Origin: Bog-756 sp963718405
Lineage (GTDB): Bacteria > Actinomycetota > Acidimicrobiia > Acidimicrobiales > RAAP-2
Reading direction: 5' to 3'
Length of the DNA stretch: 64,000 bases
Assembly (NCBI GenBank): GCA_963718405.1
Contig: CAVQYZ010000002.1
Location: 744,001 to 808,000 of the forward strand
Both the position numbers and the translations under genes were made by a program. Of the stretch, positions 18,362 to 27,472 are shown in pieces. Every line of letters starts with the position of its first letter. Positions within the stretch are counted from its first letter, which is position 1. The notes under the pieces are model-generated. The model worked only from the letters and a program-made list of their open reading frames with translations. It ran no database searches and was not told the DNA's origin.

Positions 18362-19302
18362 AGGACGGAGACACTCTCCTTGTTGGCGATCCGTCGGATG
18401 GCCTCGCCCAGCAGGCCGGCCACCGAGACCACCTCGATCTTGGGGGACAGCTCGACCGGGTGGGTCTCGACGCTGTCGGTCATGAACAGCCGCTTGATGG
18501 GGCTGGCGTCGAGGCGCTCGAGGGCCGGGCCGGCCAGCAGGCCGTGGGTGACCGCGGCGTAAACCGCATCCGCCCCTCGCTCCATGAGCAGTCGTGCCGC
18601 ATCCACCAGGGTTCCCGCCGTAATGGTGAAGTCGTCCACGATGAGAGCTGTTCGACCTTCGACCGATCCGATCAGTTCGATGACCTCGGCCCGCTCGGTG
18701 TGGTCGACCCGCCGCTTGTCGGCAATGGCCAGTGGGGCCCCTAGCCGCTCGGACCACTGCCGGGCCTTTTTGGCGAATCCGGCATCCGGGGCCACCACCA
18801 CCAGGTCGGGGAGGGACTTGGCGGCGATGGCGTCGCACAACACGGCCAGGGCGTAGAGGTCATCGACCGGAACCTTGAAGAACCCCTGGACCTGGGGCGC
18901 ATGGAGGTCGAGGGTGATCACCCGGTCGACTCCGGCCGCCTCGATGGCGTCGGCGCACACCCGGGCGCGTATGGACACCCTCGGCTCGTCCTTCTTGTCC
19001 CCCTTGGCGTAGCTGAAGTAGGGGATCACCGCGGTGACCGACGCCACGCTGGCCCGCTTGAGGGCGTCGATCCAGAACAGCAGCTCCATGAAATTGTCGT
19101 TGGCCGGGAAGGCCGTGCCCTGGACCAGGAATACATCGCGACCCCGGACATTCTCCAGTACCCGGACGAAGAGATTGCCCTCGGAGAAGCGCATGGTCTC
19201 ACTGGCCCCGAGGGGGATCGCGAGGTAGTCGGCGATGGCGCCGCCCAAGGTGCGGCTGGCCGATCCGGCGAACAAGAGGAACTCGTCAGCCACGAACCTC
19301 AA
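18352..19302 (-). CDS. prs: Ribose-phosphate pyrophosphokinase (PRPP synthase)
   Basis: At 316 residues the length is normal. It has the ATP/Mg segment DLHAPQVQGFF near residue 133, the flexible-loop region YAKGDKKDEPRV near 98, and the PRPP-binding loop ALIVDDFTITAGTL near 218. The enzyme makes PRPP from ribose 5-phosphate and ATP for nucleotide, His and Trp synthesis. The PRPP loop (DDFTITAGT instead of DDMIDTAGT) and flexible loop differ from housekeeping Prs, so this may be a divergent paralogue. It converges with the helD-like gene. Confidence 0.88.
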   Translation of the reverse strand: MRFVADEFLLFAGSASRTLGGAIADYLAIPLGASETMRFSEGNLFVRVLENVRGRDVFLVQGTAFPANDNFMELLFWIDALKRASVASVTAVIPYFSYAKGDKKDEPRVSIRARVCADAIEAAGVDRVITLDLHAPQVQGFFKVPVDDLYALAVLCDAIAAKSLPDLVVVAPDAGFAKKARQWSERLGAPLAIADKRRVDHTERAEVIELIGSVEGRTALIVDDFTITAGTLVDAARLLMERGADAVYAAVTHGLLAGPALERLDASPIKRLFMTDSVETHPVELSPKIEVVSVAGLLGEAIRRIANKESVSVLFT

Positions 19303-19396
19303 TGTATCGGCTGGACGGTCACCGACCCGGAAGCCGGAGCCAGGGGCCGAGGGGCCCGGACCGCGCCCGGCTCAATCCCCGACGCACCGATCGGTC

Positions 19397-20460
19397 CTAC
19401 TCCTGCCCCGGCCCGTCGACCGGTGGCGCCGCCGACCGCAGGCGCTCGCCGGCCGCGGGAGCGGCACCGATGGCGTCCAGGCCGAGCAGGGCCGCGCCCA
19501 GCACCGGGGCGGCATCGAGCCGGCGGAACATGGCCCCCGGGGCCACGGCCAGAACCTGTTGGTGGACCCGTTGGCTGAACCCGGCGTACGAACTGTCGAA
19601 GATCCCGCCCCCCAGCACCACCTCCACGTCGTCCTCTGCCACCCCCAGCCGCACGATGATGGCGGTGACCATGGCGGCCACCTCGTCCGCCAGCAGTCCG
19701 ACGGCACCGGCGGCCGGGGTGTCTCCGTCGGCGGCGGCGTCCAGGCACACCCGGGCCAGCTCGAACAGCCGTCCGTACTCCAGGGACCCGGTGTAGACCG
19801 CGCTGAGCACCGCCTCGGGGTCGGCCAGGTCGAAATGGGCCGGCACCCGGTCGGCCAGGTTCGTCGGGGCGCCGCGCCCGTCGCGGGAGCGGAGGGCCAG
19901 ACCGAGGGCCCGCACCCCGAGCCACGAGCCGCCCGGGGTGAAGTCGCCGGACAGTTCGGCCAGGGAAGGGAAGCGCTCGACCCTGCCGCTGGGGCCCAGG
20001 CCGACACAGTTGAGGCCGGAGCCGCAGACCACCCCCACGCCCCACCCGGAGCGGGAGCCGGCCCGGAGCACGGCCAGGGTGTCGTTGCGGAGCAGGTCCA
20101 CCGAGCTCCAACCTCGGGTCCGGATGGCCTGGCCCAGACGCTCCTCGTCGACCGGCAGGTCCACACCGGCCAGGCAGTACACCCCGGTGATGGCGCCGGT
20201 GATGGCGCCGGTGGGGGCTGCGGGGGCCGCGGGGGCACAGCGGGGGAAGCGGGGAAACGGCGGTCGACGCCGGCGGCAGCCAGGGCGTCCCCGATGAGCT
20301 GGTCGAGGGTGTCCATGGCCCCGTCGAGCCCGAAGAACTGGTGGTTCGACCCGCCTCCCCGAACCGACCCGAGGAGGGAGCCGTCGGCACCGACCACCCA
20401 GACGTCGGTCTTGGACGCCCCACCGTCGATGGCCAGAACCAGCGGTCCGTCCTTCGTCAT
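19397..20460 (-). CDS. BadF/BadG-type sugar kinase (N-acetylglucosamine kinase-like), frame-broken
   Basis: The ATG at 20460 begins with phosphate-1 motif IDGGASKTDVW and continues to about 20225. There the frame shifts by one missing base in a C-rich stretch near 20205-20260. The rest, from TGAITGAITGVYCLAG through VVCGSGLNC (adenosine-binding type loop) to the stop, is in the next frame. The ASKHA fold and length (about 350) fit GlcNAc/glucosamine kinases of this family. It is divergent from a GH4 glycosidase only 45 bp away, suggesting joint uptake and breakdown of amino sugars or beta-glucosides. Confidence 0.75.
20195..20218. repeat. 12-bp in-frame tandem duplication
   Basis: GGTGATGGCGCC is repeated twice within the sugar kinase gene, giving the duplicated T-G-A-I in the product. 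It sits beside the frame break. Confidence 0.85.
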
Positions 20461-20505
20461 CTGGTGCCCCGCTCGGTGGCCATCCGGTGATGTTACGTTC
20501 GAAGG

Positions 20506-21786
20506 GTGGGAAGCAAGGTGGCTGTGATCGGGGGCGGCAGCACCTACACCCCCGAGCTGGTCGACAGCCTCTGCGCCCACGAGGACCGCTTGGTGGTCGA
20601 CGAGCTGGTGCTGTTGGACCCCGACGCCGACCGCCTGGAGGCCGTCGGTGGACTGGCCGGCCGGATCCTGGGTGAGCGGGGCTGGCAGGGCGATCTGGTC
20701 ACGACCGACGACCGGAGCCGGGCCATCGACGGCGCCGACTTCGTGGTGATCCAGCTGCGGGTGGGGGGTCAGGCGGCCCGCCACACCGACGAGACCCTCC
20801 CCATCGGCTACGGCTGCCTGGGCCAGGAGACCACCGGCCCCGGCGGGTTGGCCAAGGCCCTGCGGACCGTGCCCCTGGTGCTCGAGATCGCCGAGGAGAC
20901 CGCCCAGCGGGCCGCTCCGGGGGCCTGGGTGGTGGACTTCACCAATCCGGTGGGCATCGTGACCCAGGCCCTCGTCGACGAGGGTCACCGGGCGGTGGGG
21001 CTGTGCAACGTGGCCATCCATGTGCAACGGCGCATCGGTCACTACCTCGGGGTGGACCCCGACACCGTGGAGTTGGAGCACGTGGGGCTGAACCATCTGA
21101 CCTGGGCCCGCTCCGCCGTGGTGGACGGGGTGGACCGGATGCCGGAGCTGCTGGAGCGCTTCAGTCCGGAGTTGGAGTTGGAGAGCGGGGTCCCCGCCGG
21201 GCTCCTCCGGCTCCTTGGCGCCCTGCCGTCGTACTACCTCCACTACTACTACTGCCTCGACCACAACCTGGCCGAGCAGGCCGCCCCGGGTTGGCGGTCG
21301 AGGGCCGAGGTGGTGGCCGAGCTCGAGGCCGAGCTACTGGTCGAGTACCGCAACCCGGAGCTGGTGACCAAGCCCAAGAAGCTCTCCTACCGGGGCGGGG
21401 CCTTCTACTCCGAGGCCGCCGTGCGGCTGATCGCCTCCCTCAACGCCGGCACCGGCGACGTCCAGGTGGTCGACGTGCGCAACGACGGCGCCCTGCCCGG
21501 GGTGCCCGACGATGCCGTGGTCGAGGTCCCGTGCACCGTGGACCGGGACGGTGCCCACCCCCTGGCCCAGCGGGCCCTACCACCGGAGATGGCCGGGCTG
21601 GTGGCCCACTGCAAGGGGTATGAGCGGTTGGCCGTGGAGGCCGCCATGTCGGGGAGCCGTGACACCATGATCCGGGCCCTGGTGGCCAACCCGCTGGTGG
21701 GGCAGTACCCGAAAGCGGAGTTGCTGGCGGACACCTTGCTCTCGGCCAACCGGCGCTTCCTACCCCGGTTCTTCCCTGACGGCTGA
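20506..21786 (+). CDS. Family 4 glycoside hydrolase (6-phospho-beta-glucosidase-like)
   Basis: This 426-residue protein has the GH4 Rossmann start KVAVIGGGSTYTPEL, the GQETTGPGG loop, the DFTNPVGIVTQA segment and the metal-binding Cys in LCNVAIH (the family usual is CNVP). The later GLNHLTW is the substrate region. GH4 enzymes use NAD+ and Mn2+ to cleave 6-phospho-glycosides in the cytosol by an elimination mechanism. The GTG at 20506 has little ribosome site. A GTG at 20518 is possible. It is divergent from the sugar kinase. Confidence 0.9.
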   Translation: MGSKVAVIGGGSTYTPELVDSLCAHEDRLVVDELVLLDPDADRLEAVGGLAGRILGERGWQGDLVTTDDRSRAIDGADFVVIQLRVGGQAARHTDETLPIGYGCLGQETTGPGGLAKALRTVPLVLEIAEETAQRAAPGAWVVDFTNPVGIVTQALVDEGHRAVGLCNVAIHVQRRIGHYLGVDPDTVELEHVGLNHLTWARSAVVDGVDRMPELLERFSPELELESGVPAGLLRLLGALPSYYLHYYYCLDHNLAEQAAPGWRSRAEVVAELEAELLVEYRNPELVTKPKKLSYRGGAFYSEAAVRLIASLNAGTGDVQVVDVRNDGALPGVPDDAVVEVPCTVDRDGAHPLAQRALPPEMAGLVAHCKGYERLAVEAAMSGSRDTMIRALVANPLVGQYPKAELLADTLLSANRRFLPRFFPDG

Positions 21787-21790
21787 AGGC

Positions 21791-22738
21791 TCAGGTACCG
21801 GTCAGCTTGCTGACCACCGGCCCCAGTGCTTCCCAACAGTCGGCTTCGATCGACCAGTAGGAGATGCCGTACTCCTGGCGTCGCCACTCCAGCTCGTCGG
21901 CCATCTCGTCGAGCGTGCCCAACAGGGACAGGGGGATGTGGAGGGCATCCTTGGCGCTGATGCCGAAGTGTGGAGCCATGGCCTCGGCGATGCCGGCGGC
22001 ATCATCGGTGATCATGACGAAGCCGATCAGAGCGTTGAGCTCGAGGTCGTCGAAGCGCGGCCCGGCCGCTTCTTTGACCCAGGCCACCTTCTCCAGGGTG
22101 CGTTCCGGTGAGGCGTTGGGGGCCGTCTCCGGGCCGCCGGTCCCTTCCCGCAGATTGACGTTGATGGAGACGATGTCGGCATGGCGGGCGGCGAAGGACA
22201 GGACCCGCTTGCCACCCCCGCCGATGATCAGCGGTGGCCCCGGTTGTTGCACCGGGCGGGGCAGGAGGGCGTGCTGGTGGATCTGGTAGTACGTCCCATC
22301 GAAGGAGAACTCCCCGTCGGTGCGCAGGAGCCCCTGGATCACCTCGACAGCCTCTTCGAACCGTTCCACCCGGACCCGGGGCGTGTCGTAGGTGATCCCG
22401 GCCTCCTCGTAGTCGGTGCGCATCCAGCCGGCCCCGAGGCTGAGCTCGAACCGGCCCTCGCTGAGCACGTCGAGAGTGGCCGCTTCCTTGGCCAGCACCA
22501 CCGGATGGCGGTAGTCGTTCCCGAACACCAGCGAGCCCATCCGCAGGGTGGTGGTGGCGGCGGCCACTGCGGCCAGGGCCGGCATCGGGGCCAGCTGGTC
22601 TCCGAAGTGGTCGGGCATGAACAGCGTGGAGTAGCCGAGGGACTCAGCCCTCCGGGCCTGATCGGCCCACGAACGGGCCGTCCGATCGGGGGTGGTGCTG
22701 AGCTGCGCGGCGAAGCGGAACTTGTGGTCGTGGGTCAT
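21791..22738 (-). CDS. LLM-class F420-dependent oxidoreductase
   Basis: The 315-residue luciferase-like protein has the TIM-barrel start FRFAAQLS and GYSTLFMPDHFGDQLAP. It then shows TTLRMGSLVFGNDYRHPVVLAKE and LSLGAGWMRTDYEEAGI, which fit the actinobacterial F420 subfamily. Such enzymes transfer hydride between F420H2 and diverse substrates. The ATG at 22738 has AGGA at proper spacing; an ATG 18 bp upstream lacks one. It converges almost end to end (4 bp) with the GH4 gene. Confidence 0.88.
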   Translation of the reverse strand: MTHDHKFRFAAQLSTTPDRTARSWADQARRAESLGYSTLFMPDHFGDQLAPMPALAAVAAATTTLRMGSLVFGNDYRHPVVLAKEAATLDVLSEGRFELSLGAGWMRTDYEEAGITYDTPRVRVERFEEAVEVIQGLLRTDGEFSFDGTYYQIHQHALLPRPVQQPGPPLIIGGGGKRVLSFAARHADIVSINVNLREGTGGPETAPNASPERTLEKVAWVKEAAGPRFDDLELNALIGFVMITDDAAGIAEAMAPHFGISAKDALHIPLSLLGTLDEMADELEWRRQEYGISYWSIEADCWEALGPVVSKLTGT

Positions 22739-22784
22739 GGCATCATCCTGCATCATCGGGCCCGTGCTCTGCCTCGGCCCAGCC

Positions 22785-22866
22785 GGGGTGTGGGGTGCGG
22801 GTGCGGGGTCCGGGCTGCGGGGTCCGGGGTGTGGGGGGTGCCGGGTCCGGGCTGTGGGGTGTGGGG
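22785..22866 (+). repeat. G-rich degenerate repeat with quadruplex potential
   Basis: More than ten runs of three to six G separated by two- to four-base spacers (TGT, TGC, TCC, CTGC) fill the interval between the divergent LLM oxidoreductase and AhpD-like genes. Confidence 0.85.
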
Positions 22867-22907
22867 TGCCGCCGACCTGATCGTCGGGTCACCGGTAGAG
22901 TTCGAGC

Positions 22908-23834
22908 GTGATGTCCTCCGGCGCTGAGTTCGCCCGCCGCTTCGCTCCCGACGCCGCCGACGCCCTCGACGGGTTCGAGGCGGCGGCATGGGGTGAGGCC
23001 GTCCGTTCGGAGCGGGTGGAGCTGGTCGAGCGGATTGCCGTGGTCTGCGCCGAACAGCACGGTTTGACCCCCCTGGCTCCGCCGGCGGCGTTGGCCGGTG
23101 CGGAGACGAATCCGGGGAGCGGGTCCGGCGCGGACGGCGCGGTCTTGGACTTTGCCCGGCAGTTCAGCGTGGACGTGGCCTCGATCACCCCGGCTCAGCG
23201 GGCCGCCTTCTCCGAGAGCCTGGGAACACAGGCCGCCACCATGACCCCGGTCATCTTCGTGATGGACTTCGTGCCCCGAACCCGGGCCGCGTTCGGTGCG
23301 CTGGCGGGCCAGGCTGGAGGTCCGGACGGATCAAACGGAGCGGCGCCCGTGGCCGAGCCTTCCACCGTCCCCATCTGGGAGGCCCTGGTCACCTTGGCCC
23401 GGGTCGTTCCCCGTCTCGAGGCCCTCGATCCCATCACCGCGGAGGTGGTCCGACTGCGTGGGGCCCGACAGCACCAGTGCCGACTGTGTACGTCGTTGCG
23501 GAGCCGTCCGGCCCTGCTGGCCGGGGGCGACGAGAGGGTGTTCTCCGGTGTGGACGACTACGAGCACAGCGACCTGACCCCGGCGCAAAAGGCGGCTCTG
23601 GCCTTCACCGACGCCATGATCTGGACGCCGGCCCGGATCACCGGGTCGGTTCCCCGCCTGCTGGAGTGGATCTCACCGGCGCAAGCGGTCGAACTGGTCT
23701 TCGATGTCACCCGCAACGCCCTCAACAAGATCGCGGTGGCCCTGGAGGCCGATGCTGCCCACGTCGACGAGGGCATCGAGATCTACGACCTCGATGCCGA
23801 GGGCAACCCCCTCTACGGGCTGACGCTGGCCTGA
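22908..23834 (+). CDS. AhpD / carboxymuconolactone decarboxylase-like protein
   Basis: The 308-residue protein carries an AhpD-type segment near residue 185-200, RGARQHQCRLCTSLR, with the CXXC pair that in AhpD acts as a peroxidase or thiol redox centre. The rest is helical, including LTPAQKAALAFTDAMI, which is typical of the fold. It is longer than minimal AhpD, with an N-terminal half of similar helical type, so it may be a two-domain form. The GTG start is preceded by GAG only. The stop is followed at once by a repeat array. Confidence 0.75.
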   Translation: MMSSGAEFARRFAPDAADALDGFEAAAWGEAVRSERVELVERIAVVCAEQHGLTPLAPPAALAGAETNPGSGSGADGAVLDFARQFSVDVASITPAQRAAFSESLGTQAATMTPVIFVMDFVPRTRAAFGALAGQAGGPDGSNGAAPVAEPSTVPIWEALVTLARVVPRLEALDPITAEVVRLRGARQHQCRLCTSLRSRPALLAGGDERVFSGVDDYEHSDLTPAQKAALAFTDAMIWTPARITGSVPRLLEWISPAQAVELVFDVTRNALNKIAVALEADAAHVDEGIEIYDLDAEGNPLYGLTLA

Positions 23835-23960
23835 GTGGACAGAGTCGAGTGATTGGCACAGTCGACTGATTGGCACAGTCGACCGATTGGCCACAGTCGG
23901 CAGAGTGAACAGTCGGCAGAGTGAACAGTCGGTAGAGGGAACGGTCGACAGCAGGAACGG
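23835..23960. repeat. Compound tandem repeat (17-bp then 16-bp units) between two genes
   Basis: TGATTGGCACAGTCGAC occurs at 23850-23866 and 23867-23883, with a variant at 23884-23900. CAGAGTGAACAGTCGG follows at 23901-23916 and 23917-23932, again with a variant. The two units share ACAGTCG. The array fills nearly the whole gap between the AhpD-like gene and pfkA. Confidence 0.92.
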
Positions 23961-23977
23961 TCGAGGGAAGGAGGCCC

Positions 23978-25003
23978 ATGCGGCTGGGAGTATTGACCGG
24001 CGGCGGGGACTGTCCGGGTCTCAATGCGGTGATCCGGGCGGTGGTCCGCAAGGGCGTCGAGGTCTACAGCGACGAGTTCGTCGGATTCCGGGACGGGTGG
24101 CGCGGGCCGCTCGAGGGCGACGTCATGACGCTGGACGTGGCCGCGGTGCGGGGCATCCTCCCCTTGGGCGGCACCATCCTCGGTTCCAGCCGGACCAATC
24201 CCTACCGCCTCGACGACGGCGAACGCCGGGTCCTCGACACCATCGACCGCCTGGGCCTCGACGGGTTGGTGGCCATCGGAGGCGAGGACACCCTCGGGGT
24301 GGCCACCAAGCTGGCGGACCGGGGAGTACCGGTGGTCGGGGTACCCAAGACCATCGACAACGACCTCGGGGCCACCGACTACACCTTCGGTTTCGACACG
24401 GCGGTGATGATCGCCACCGAGGCCATCGACCGACTGCACACCACGGCGGAGAGTCACCACCGGGTGCTCATCGTCGAGGTGATGGGTCGCCATGCCGGAT
24501 GGATCGCCTGGCACTCCGGGGTGGCCGGTGGGGCCAACGTGATCCTCATCCCCGAGCGGCCGTTCCACATCGACGAGGTGTGCGCCTTCATCGAGCACCG
24601 GTTCGCCAGCCACTACGCCCCCATCGTGGTGGTGGCCGAAGGCGCGCTACCGGTGGAGGGCACCTTGCCCGCCCGCCGGGGCGAGGTCGATGCCTTCGGC
24701 CACATGCGCCTGACCGGTATCGGGACCCTGCTGGAGTCCGAGATCGCCCAGCGGACCGGAAAAGAGGCGCGGGCCACGGTGCTCGGCCACGTGCAACGGG
24801 GAGGTACGCCCACCGCCTTCGACCGGGTGCTGGCCACCAGATTCGGGCTGCATGCCGTCGACGCCCTGCACCGCGGCCAAACCGGCCAGATGGTGGCCCT
24901 GCACGGCACCGACATCGACCTGGTGCCGCTGTCGGAAGCGACGGCGAAGCTGAAGCTGGTGTCGCCTGAACTGTTCGCCGAGGCCGAGGTGTTCTTCGGC
25001 TGA
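23978..25003 (+). CDS. pfp: 6-phosphofructokinase, predicted pyrophosphate-dependent
   Basis: The 341-residue enzyme has GVLTGGGDCPGLNAVIR at the start, substrate motifs PKTIDNDL and MGRHAGWIA, and the ARATVLGHVQRGGTP segment. Position 104 is Asp (GGEDT) and position 124 is Lys (PKTID), with numbering that matches E. coli PfkA directly. In this family Gly at 104 marks ATP use, while Asp-104 with Lys-124 marks PPi use. The enzyme therefore likely phosphorylates fructose 6-phosphate with pyrophosphate, reversibly. The ATG follows GGAGG. It follows the repeat array and probably has its own promoter. Confidence 0.9.
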   Translation: MRLGVLTGGGDCPGLNAVIRAVVRKGVEVYSDEFVGFRDGWRGPLEGDVMTLDVAAVRGILPLGGTILGSSRTNPYRLDDGERRVLDTIDRLGLDGLVAIGGEDTLGVATKLADRGVPVVGVPKTIDNDLGATDYTFGFDTAVMIATEAIDRLHTTAESHHRVLIVEVMGRHAGWIAWHSGVAGGANVILIPERPFHIDEVCAFIEHRFASHYAPIVVVAEGALPVEGTLPARRGEVDAFGHMRLTGIGTLLESEIAQRTGKEARATVLGHVQRGGTPTAFDRVLATRFGLHAVDALHRGQTGQMVALHGTDIDLVPLSEATAKLKLVSPELFAEAEVFFG

Positions 25004-25131
25004 TGGTGGTTCGAGGTCAGTGCCCGCGGACCGTCGTCTGTGAGATACGCTTGGCGACAGCAGCACTATGAGGCAGCATCAGTGGAGCAGCCCAGCCGAA
25101 GCTGCACAGCAGAACAGTGAGAGGAGGGACC

Positions 25132-25212
25132 ATGGCATCAGATCAGACAGACATCACCCCGGCGGCAGCCCCGGTCCCGTCCTCCATGGATGACGGAAGG
25201 GCCCGGGCATGA
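25132..25212 (+). CDS. Possible 26-residue peptide upstream of ABC exporter
   Basis: An ATG with a strong GAGGAGGGACC ribosome site opens a 26-residue reading frame, MASDQTDITPAAAPVPSS at its start, ending in a TGA that overlaps the next ATG (ATGA). It could be a leader peptide that couples translation, or a small secreted-peptide precursor for the downstream exporter. There is no homology to support either. Confidence 0.3.
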   Translation: MASDQTDITPAAAPVPSSMDDGRARA

Positions 25213-25289
25213 CCGCCGTGGGCTCCTCGATGGGATGTTTCCCGGTCGGCCTGTCCGACCGGCGCCGGGCCACCGCCCCGACTCCCTAA
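25209..25289 (+). CDS. Possible second 26-residue peptide, overlapping the first
   Basis: It starts at the ATGA overlap with the preceding small ORF and encodes MTAVGSSMGCFPVGLSDRRR plus a short tail. It has one Cys. The stop is TAA at 25287. Support is only the coupled start. Confidence 0.22.
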   Translation: MTAVGSSMGCFPVGLSDRRRATAPTP

Positions 25290-25412
25290 CTCCGTCGGGC
25301 ACCGCACCGGTGCCCACTCCATTCCGACACCGTTCGCACTCCCGGCCGTGACCTCGATGGGGGACACCCCCCACGCCAGCTCCCCGGGCCCCACACCACA
25401 AGGAAGCCTCTC

Positions 25413-27246
25413 GTGGCTGAACTCTCCGATTTCCCCTCCGCCTCGGCGGAAGACACCATCGCCTTCTGCTGGAACCAGATCGAGGGCAACAAGCGCCAAC
25501 TGATCACGTCCTGGATCGTCATGGTCCTGGCCGTGGTGGTGGCCGACATCGCCTGCCCGCTCATCTTCGCCTCCATCCTCAGCCGGGTGGCCACCCTGCC
25601 GCGCCACACCGTGGCCGGTGAGTGGCACACCTTCGGTCCGGCCCTACTGGCCTACGCCGGGGCCGGCCTGGTGGCGGTGGGCCTGTGGCGCATTGCCGGC
25701 TGGTTGGAGTGGGGGGCCTGCGTCCGCTCCTTCGCCACCGGCCTCAACGGCGGCTATGAGCACCTGTTGAAGCTCAGCTACCGATGGCACATGGACCACC
25801 CGGCCGGAGAGGTCATCTCCGCGCTCAGCAACTTCTCCTGGGCCTTTGTGGAGATGGTCGACGTGGCCTCGTGGGGTCTGCTGCCGGTCGTGGTCATCGT
25901 CCTGTCGGCCATCGTGGTGCTGGCGGTCTTCGCCTGGCCGGCGGCTCTGGCCCTGTTGGTCATGGTGGGGCTGTTCGTGTGGGTCATCGTCCGGCGGCTG
26001 CGGGCCGTGCGGGCGGCGGCCCAGGAGTTCGAGGACTACCACTCCAAGGCCACCGGGGTGGTGGCCGACACCGTGACCAATCTCCTGGCGGTGAGAACGG
26101 CCGCCGCCGAGCCCCAGGAGAGGAGCCGGGTCGAAGACCTGATGCACCACTCGGTCCAGGCGGACCTGCGGGGCCGCTCCATCTTCATGAGGACCCAGCT
26201 GCAGCTGGAGGGTTCGATCGTGGTCGGCACCCTCTTGGCTCTGACCGCCGGCACCACCATGGCCGTCCATCACTGGGCTTCGACCGCCGCGCTCTATCTC
26301 ATCCTCTACTACTCGGCCCAGGTGGCTCTGAGTCTGCAGCAGTCGTTCGAGCACCTCCGGTCGTTCGCCCGGTCGTTGGGACGGGCGGCCAAGTTCACTG
26401 CTATCGCCGACGAGGAGGTCGAGATCACCGACGCCCCCGGGGCCGAGCGCCTCGAGGTCCCCTGCGGGAAGATCGAGTTCAACCACGTCGGGTTCACCTA
26501 CGGAGCCGGCACCCGGCTGTTCGAGGACCTGAGCCTTGACCATCGCCCCGGGCGAGCACGTGGCCCTGGTCGGTCCGTCGGGATCGGGTAAGTCCACGCT
26601 GTCCAAATTGCTGTTGCGGTTCATGGACGTGGAGAGCGGTCGCATCATGGTCGACGGCCAACCGATCACCGAGGTGACCCTGGCCTCCCTGCGCAGCCGG
26701 GTGTCGTACGTGCCCCAGGACCCGCAACTCCTCCATCGGAGCATCGCCGAGAACATCTGCTACGGCATGGGCACCGAGCTGGACGAGGAAACCGGTGAGC
26801 GGAGGCCCATCGTGGACTACGACGTCGTGGCCACGGTGGGGAAGGCCGCGCACGTCGAAGAGTTCGTCTACGCCCTCCCTGACCGGTACGACACCATCGT
26901 GGGCGAGCGCGGCCTCAAGCTCTCCGGGGGCCAGCGCCAGCGGGTGGCCATCGCCCAGGCCATGGCCAAAGGGGCCCGCATCCTGGTGCTGGACGAAGCC
27001 ACGTCCGCTCTGGACTCCGAGTCCGAGCACCTGGTCCAAGAGGCTCTGTGGCGCCTCATGGAGAACTCCACGGCCGTGGTCATCGCCCACCGGCTCTCGA
27101 CCATCGCCCACATGGACCGCATCGTGGTCCTCGACCGCGGAACCATCGTGGAGGAGGGCACCCACAGCCAGCTGCTGGACCAAGATGGCCTGGGCCTGTA
27201 CTCGAGGCTGTGGCGCCACCAGTCCGGCGGGTTCCTCGTCGAGTGA
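25413..27246 (+). CDS. ABC transporter, fused permease and ATPase, frame-broken
   Basis: The GTG at 25413 (AAGGAAG site) opens a six-helix type-1 exporter domain (residues 30-325) and runs into the nucleotide-binding domain as far as TRLFEDLSL. The expected continuation, TIAPGEHVALVGPSGSGKST (Walker A), begins one base later near 26536 and goes on through LSGGQRQR and LVLDEATSAL to 27246. One extra base around CCTTGACC explains the break. The half-transporter would act as a homodimer or with an unseen partner. The cargo is unknown; the N-terminus lacks a C39 peptidase domain. Confidence 0.8.
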
Positions 27247-27472
27247 GCCCGCCGGCCTGGACCTCGCCTGACCTGCTCCGACTTGGCGACGGTCAAACGT
27301 TCGTTTGGTCCGTGTCCACCGAACCTTCGGGGCCAGCCACCCGGCGCCCAGGGTGGGACTGGAGCAGGCCGCCCTTTCAATGGGGCCCGAACCGGCCGTA
27401 TGCTCTCCCCCGGGGGGCGAGCGGCCAGCCTCGCATCATCATCAGGGCCGACTGGATGTGTCCGGAGGTCTG
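27247..27472 (+). other. 226-bp intergenic region
   Basis: No gene or clear terminator is seen. A TTGGTCCGTG-type sequence and the GGAGG ribosome site of the next gene are the only notable elements. Confidence 0.4.

Larger units (their letters stand above)
25004..25412 (+). other. 409-bp region before the ABC exporter, with two tiny overlapping ORFs
   Basis: No conserved gene is seen. It contains the two 26-codon ORFs listed separately and then about 120 bp of Pro/Thr-rich-coding or untranslated sequence leading to the exporter's AAGGAAG site. Confidence 0.5.

Noticed and set aside
19372..21264. A 630-codon minus-strand open frame crossing the GH4 gene and the sugar kinase
   Set aside because: Only the stretch after 20460 is coding (sugar kinase N-terminus). 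The upstream part is antisense to GH4.
13374..23960. Tandem repeats considered as a CRISPR array
   Set aside because: Units are contiguous without unique spacers, differ from site to site, and no cas gene is nearby.
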